A stretch of DNA of 34,606 nt from Chloroflexota bacterium. GTDB taxonomy: Bacteria; Chloroflexota; Anaerolineae; Promineifilales; Promineifilaceae. Both the position numbers and the translations under genes were made by a program. The stretch covers positions 1 through 34,606 of the forward strand of contig JAKEFB010000234.1 of assembly GCA_022616275.1 (NCBI GenBank), in the 5' to 3' direction. Positions 32,901 to 34,606 of this stretch are shown one piece after another. Positions within the stretch are counted from its first letter, which is position 1, and every line of letters starts with the position of its first letter. The notes below the pieces were generated by a model, which was not told the DNA's origin, made no database searches, and was given only the letters and a program-made list of their open reading frames with translations.

Positions 32901-34606
32901 GTCTCGACCACCGGCAGCCTGGGCCACGTCAGCCGCGCGTTCTACGACCCCACCGGCCGGGTCCGGGGTACGGTCACCAACTGGCAGGGGGCCGGTAGTT
33001 CCACCATTACCAACACGGCCAGCCTGAGCAACTGCTTCGATTTGCCTACCGAACGAGACTACGACATCTGCACGCTGTACGAGTACGACGCCGTAGGCAA
33101 CACCATCGTCGTCACCGACACGCTCGGCCGGCTGACGCGGACCTTCTACGACCCGCTCAACCGGGTGGAGGCGACGGTCGCCAACTGGCAGGGGGCCGGT
33201 AGCTCGACCATCACCAACACGGCCAGCCTGGGCAACTGCTTTGAACTACCCATCGAACGGGATGACGACATCTGCACTCTGTACGAATACGACGAGGTGG
33301 GCAACACCATCGTCGTTACCGACACGCTCGGCCGGATGACCCGGACCTTCTACGACCCGCTCAACCGGGTGGAAGGCACAGTCGCCAACTGGCAGGGAGC
33401 CGGCAACTCGACCATCACCAACACGGCCAGCCTGGCTAACTGCTTTGACCTGCCGGCCGAACGGGATTACGACGTTTGCACCCTCTATGGCTATGACGAG
33501 GCCGGCAACCAGATTACCGTGACGAATGCTCTCAGCCAGACCAGTCTGACCGTCTACGACAGCGCCAACCGGCCGGTCATCCAGGTGGCTAACTGGGATG
33601 AAGAGACGCCCATTGCCTCCGACGGCGACGGCTGCGCCGACACAGCGACCAACCCGGCGGCAATTGAGAACCTCTGCACTACTACCGCCTACGACCACCT
33701 CGGCCGGCGCGTCTCGGTCACCGACCCGCTGGGCCAGGTGACCGAATTCGCCTACGACGGCCTGGGCCGGGTGGTGACGACGACGCGCACGCTCGACGGA
33801 CAGCCAGTACGGATGGTGACGGAGTACGACGCCCTCAGCCGGCGCCTTAGCCAGACTGACCCCCTGACCCATACGACGGTGTTCACCTACGACAGCCTCA
33901 ACCGGCTGGTGACGACGACCAGCCCTGAAGGGGTGACGATCACCCAACAGTACAACGCCGCCAGTTGGGTGATTACGACCACCGACAGCCTGAATCACAG
34001 CACGGCCAACAGTTACGACGACCTCGGCCGGCTGGTGGCCACGACCGACGCCGAGGGCAACACCACCCAGTACCTCTACGACGCCCTGGGCAACCAGGTG
34101 GCCATGCTGGACGCCGAGGGGATTACGACCACCTACCAGTACGACGGCCTCAACCGCCTGATCCGGGTCATTGAGAATGACGTGCCCGGCAACGACCCGA
34201 CCGACGACAGCGACGTCATCACCGAGTACGGCTACGACGCCCTGGGCAACCGGCTCTTCGTCGTCAACGCCCGGGCCATCACCTTCACCCTGACCGCCTA
34301 CGACGGCCTCAACCGGCCGGTGGTCATCAGCGACGCCCTGGGGGTGGAGACGTTGTATCGCTACAATGCCCTGGGCCAGCGCACGGTCATGACCGACGGC
34401 AACAACACCGTGACCCTCTACAGCTACGACGCCCTCAACCGCTTGACGCTGGTCGAGTACCTGGACGACAGCGAGACGGTCAGCACCACCTACGACGCCG
34501 TGGGCAACCGGCTGGTGATGACCGATACCACTTCGACAGGCTCAGGGCAGGGCCTTGGGGTCACGACTTACGCCTACGACGACCTCTACCGGCTGATTAC
34601 CGTCAC
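29931..34606 (+). CDS. Exported FG-GAP and RHS/YD-repeat protein (5' part, runs off the window)
   Basis: One frame is open from the ATG at 29931 (AAGGGA upstream) to the window end, 1558 residues, with no stop seen. A signal peptide covers about 1-36 (VLLASIIVSLGLVGLFVLSL then VAAAT). Five calcium-type FG-GAP loops follow at about 118-370 (DFDRDGNNDF, DFNGDGYLDF, DIDSDGDIDL, FFDGDGYLDI, HINGDGFLDL). A DUF6531-like entry module (GDPVNTYSGNFNYQEVDFSI, about 425) leads into RHS/YD repeats (YDxxGRxxxxT) to the end. RHS proteins form hollow beta cocoons holding a variable C-terminal toxin or an adhesive domain. That end is not visible, so toxin, adhesin or other cannot be decided. Confidence 0.92.
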   Translation, partial: MRSQPLNRWSVLLASIIVSLGLVGLFVLSLTPVAAATIPPQEEAAAGAAAGPGGVTALASVKHFQSPPPGSGSQGSNDFIISSDNGTDIYYFAIYGDGTIGPEVKIYTETSAIVYEGFLVGDFDRDGNNDFLSFDNSGTLYLFEQTAPAVFQRSTLLSSTGLLPGGGFVAADFNGDGYLDFAGRIGTKTGQVFLNQRDGTFQAGNTFSYNITVDNATAPQYGAGDIDSDGDIDLVLGRYPTNGSGSVYKLLNDGNGTLTFQSTAVATPPQAGQATFLGFFDGDGYLDIIAGQDDDNDPGQAWVYFGNGDGTFADDVDEEAYDTNPSTEGGNNEPGGGRARPFHINGDGFLDLVVVYRQAPLNPVSYSVSYWLGNGDGTFDKVEDFSTKTTDSRFSVPPILDIVVPYSQAWADECPFCARGEFTADGGDPVNTYSGNFNYQEVDFSIPILGMPLAFVRSYNSQATEVYTTPLGHGWTHNFNLHLIISDVVTAPVTLVAPHGSQLGFNVVLDGDDPLYFPRPGVRGELVRSGDPHYTYTLTAPNQYVYTFNEDGQLIEQEDPHGNRLVFTYTNGLLTQASEPTGVRYLEFGYDNDGRIITVTDSIGRDVTFEYVDGDLVTVMDRLDLVTTYSYSDSLLLEREDPSGRVTFSNDYAWDAAAEVYRVITQTNGAGETLTFDYGPGGLVTMTNEIHVARVDRYTPAGTLAYQADAGDNRTAGANDVHLNKTGMTDANGNTTRVVKDPDGLPHHVADPLGHETALSYDAFNNLTQVVNARALTTTFGYHNEGLLTFLTHVTDTLGFVTIYTPTIAATDGISGLLKAQEDPNGNITTYDYNDFGQVTQVVQAAGTAEAITTTYGYDGAGRLITTTQSSVEESHTTLNVYDDGDRLTATVANWTGDDPEEWPTDCANGTNEANICTRYGYDDAGRTISTTNALAQTSLTFYDAAGRVVTGVVNYDGVTPVGQLCASFSNPDPEYNLCSLTGYDAAGRVVSTTGSLGHVSRAFYDPTGRVRGTVTNWQGAGSSTITNTASLSNCFDLPTERDYDICTLYEYDAVGNTIVVTDTLGRLTRTFYDPLNRVEATVANWQGAGSSTITNTASLGNCFELPIERDDDICTLYEYDEVGNTIVVTDTLGRMTRTFYDPLNRVEGTVANWQGAGNSTITNTASLANCFDLPAERDYDVCTLYGYDEAGNQITVTNALSQTSLTVYDSANRPVIQVANWDEETPIASDGDGCADTATNPAAIENLCTTTAYDHLGRRVSVTDPLGQVTEFAYDGLGRVVTTTRTLDGQPVRMVTEYDALSRRLSQTDPLTHTTVFTYDSLNRLVTTTSPEGVTITQQYNAASWVITTTDSLNHSTANSYDDLGRLVATTDAEGNTTQYLYDALGNQVAMLDAEGITTTYQYDGLNRLIRVIENDVPGNDPTDDSDVITEYGYDALGNRLFVVNARAITFTLTAYDGLNRPVVISDALGVETLYRYNALGQRTVMTDGNNTVTLYSYDALNRLTLVEYLDDSETVSTTYDAVGNRLVMTDTTSTGSGQGLGVTTYAYDDLYRLITV
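32979..33590 (+). repeat. Tandem 204-bp (68-residue) repeat, three copies, in the RHS gene
   Basis: Units begin at 32979, 33183 and 33387, each opening with AACTGGCAGGG and exactly 204 bp long. A diverged unit begins at 33591, and shorter relatives begin near 32610 and 32793. The first two copies are strikingly alike, with many differences synonymous. Each unit holds a pair of cysteines (NCFDLPTERDYDICTLYEYD type) between YD repeats. Confidence 0.85.

Noticed and set aside
11491-34606. RHS toxin and SUKH immunity pair
   Set aside because: The genes are 18 kb apart on opposite strands and the RHS C-terminus is not visible. Polymorphic toxin immunity genes normally lie directly after the toxin end.

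Overview
The window looks like a chromosomal segment of a GC-rich Chloroflexota bacterium, most likely of the Anaerolineae/Caldilineae type. This is an inference. It rests on the fused RhaEW-type rhamnose pathway known from Chloroflexus, a very large cyclase/ATPase/TPR signalling protein, a type 2 TrpB, long secreted RHS and BNR proteins, and a strong liking for the word CGGCCG. No rRNA, tRNA, CRISPR array, transposase or integrase was seen.

Layout. Bases 1-2385 carry two minus-strand genes for exported proteins (one cut by the window edge) in DNA of visibly lower GC. Bases 2386-6399 (minus) encode a 1337-residue protein whose order of domains, two cyclase domains then a STAND-type ATPase then TPRs, is that of mammalian soluble adenylyl cyclase. 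An SDR oxidoreductase (6530-7303) follows, with its ribosome binding site inside a perfect 20-bp hairpin, then a type 2 tryptophan synthase beta chain (minus). Bases 8852-10260 (minus) hold a translationally coupled pair: an intracellular six-Asp-box propeller and a ubiquitin-like MoaD/ThiS protein ending in Gly-Gly. Bases 10.3-12.1 kb hold a DinB-like protein, a membrane-anchored hypothetical, a SUKH-like protein and a probable gene remnant. Bases 12.2-14.3 kb are a TetR-controlled unit: regulator, frameshifted PPOX-type flavin/F420 enzyme, diheme cytochrome c.

Bases 14.3-29.4 kb are an L-rhamnose utilisation locus. An alpha-L-rhamnosidase (GH78) and a methyltransferase are on the minus strand. 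Diverging from them is a long plus-strand series: DeoR-type regulator, ABC ATPase, two permeases, lipoprotein binding protein, rhamnose mutarotase (rhaM), isomerase (rhaA), a fused rhamnulose-1-phosphate aldolase/lactaldehyde dehydrogenase (rhaEW), and rhamnulokinase (rhaB). Together they import L-rhamnose, convert it to L-rhamnulose-1-phosphate, split this into DHAP and lactaldehyde, and oxidise lactaldehyde to lactate. Several gaps in the series hold a perfect inverted repeat or structured repeat.

Bases 29.9 kb to the end are the first 1558 residues of an exported FG-GAP plus RHS/YD-repeat protein that continues beyond the window. Its lower-GC head and GC-rich repeat body differ in composition.

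Most worth a second look: the Gly-Gly ubiquitin-like protein coupled to a propeller, the sAC-like cyclase lacking both bicarbonate-site residues, the Shine-Dalgarno-sequestering hairpin, the three-way-junction repeat before rhaS, and the CGGCCG over-representation.
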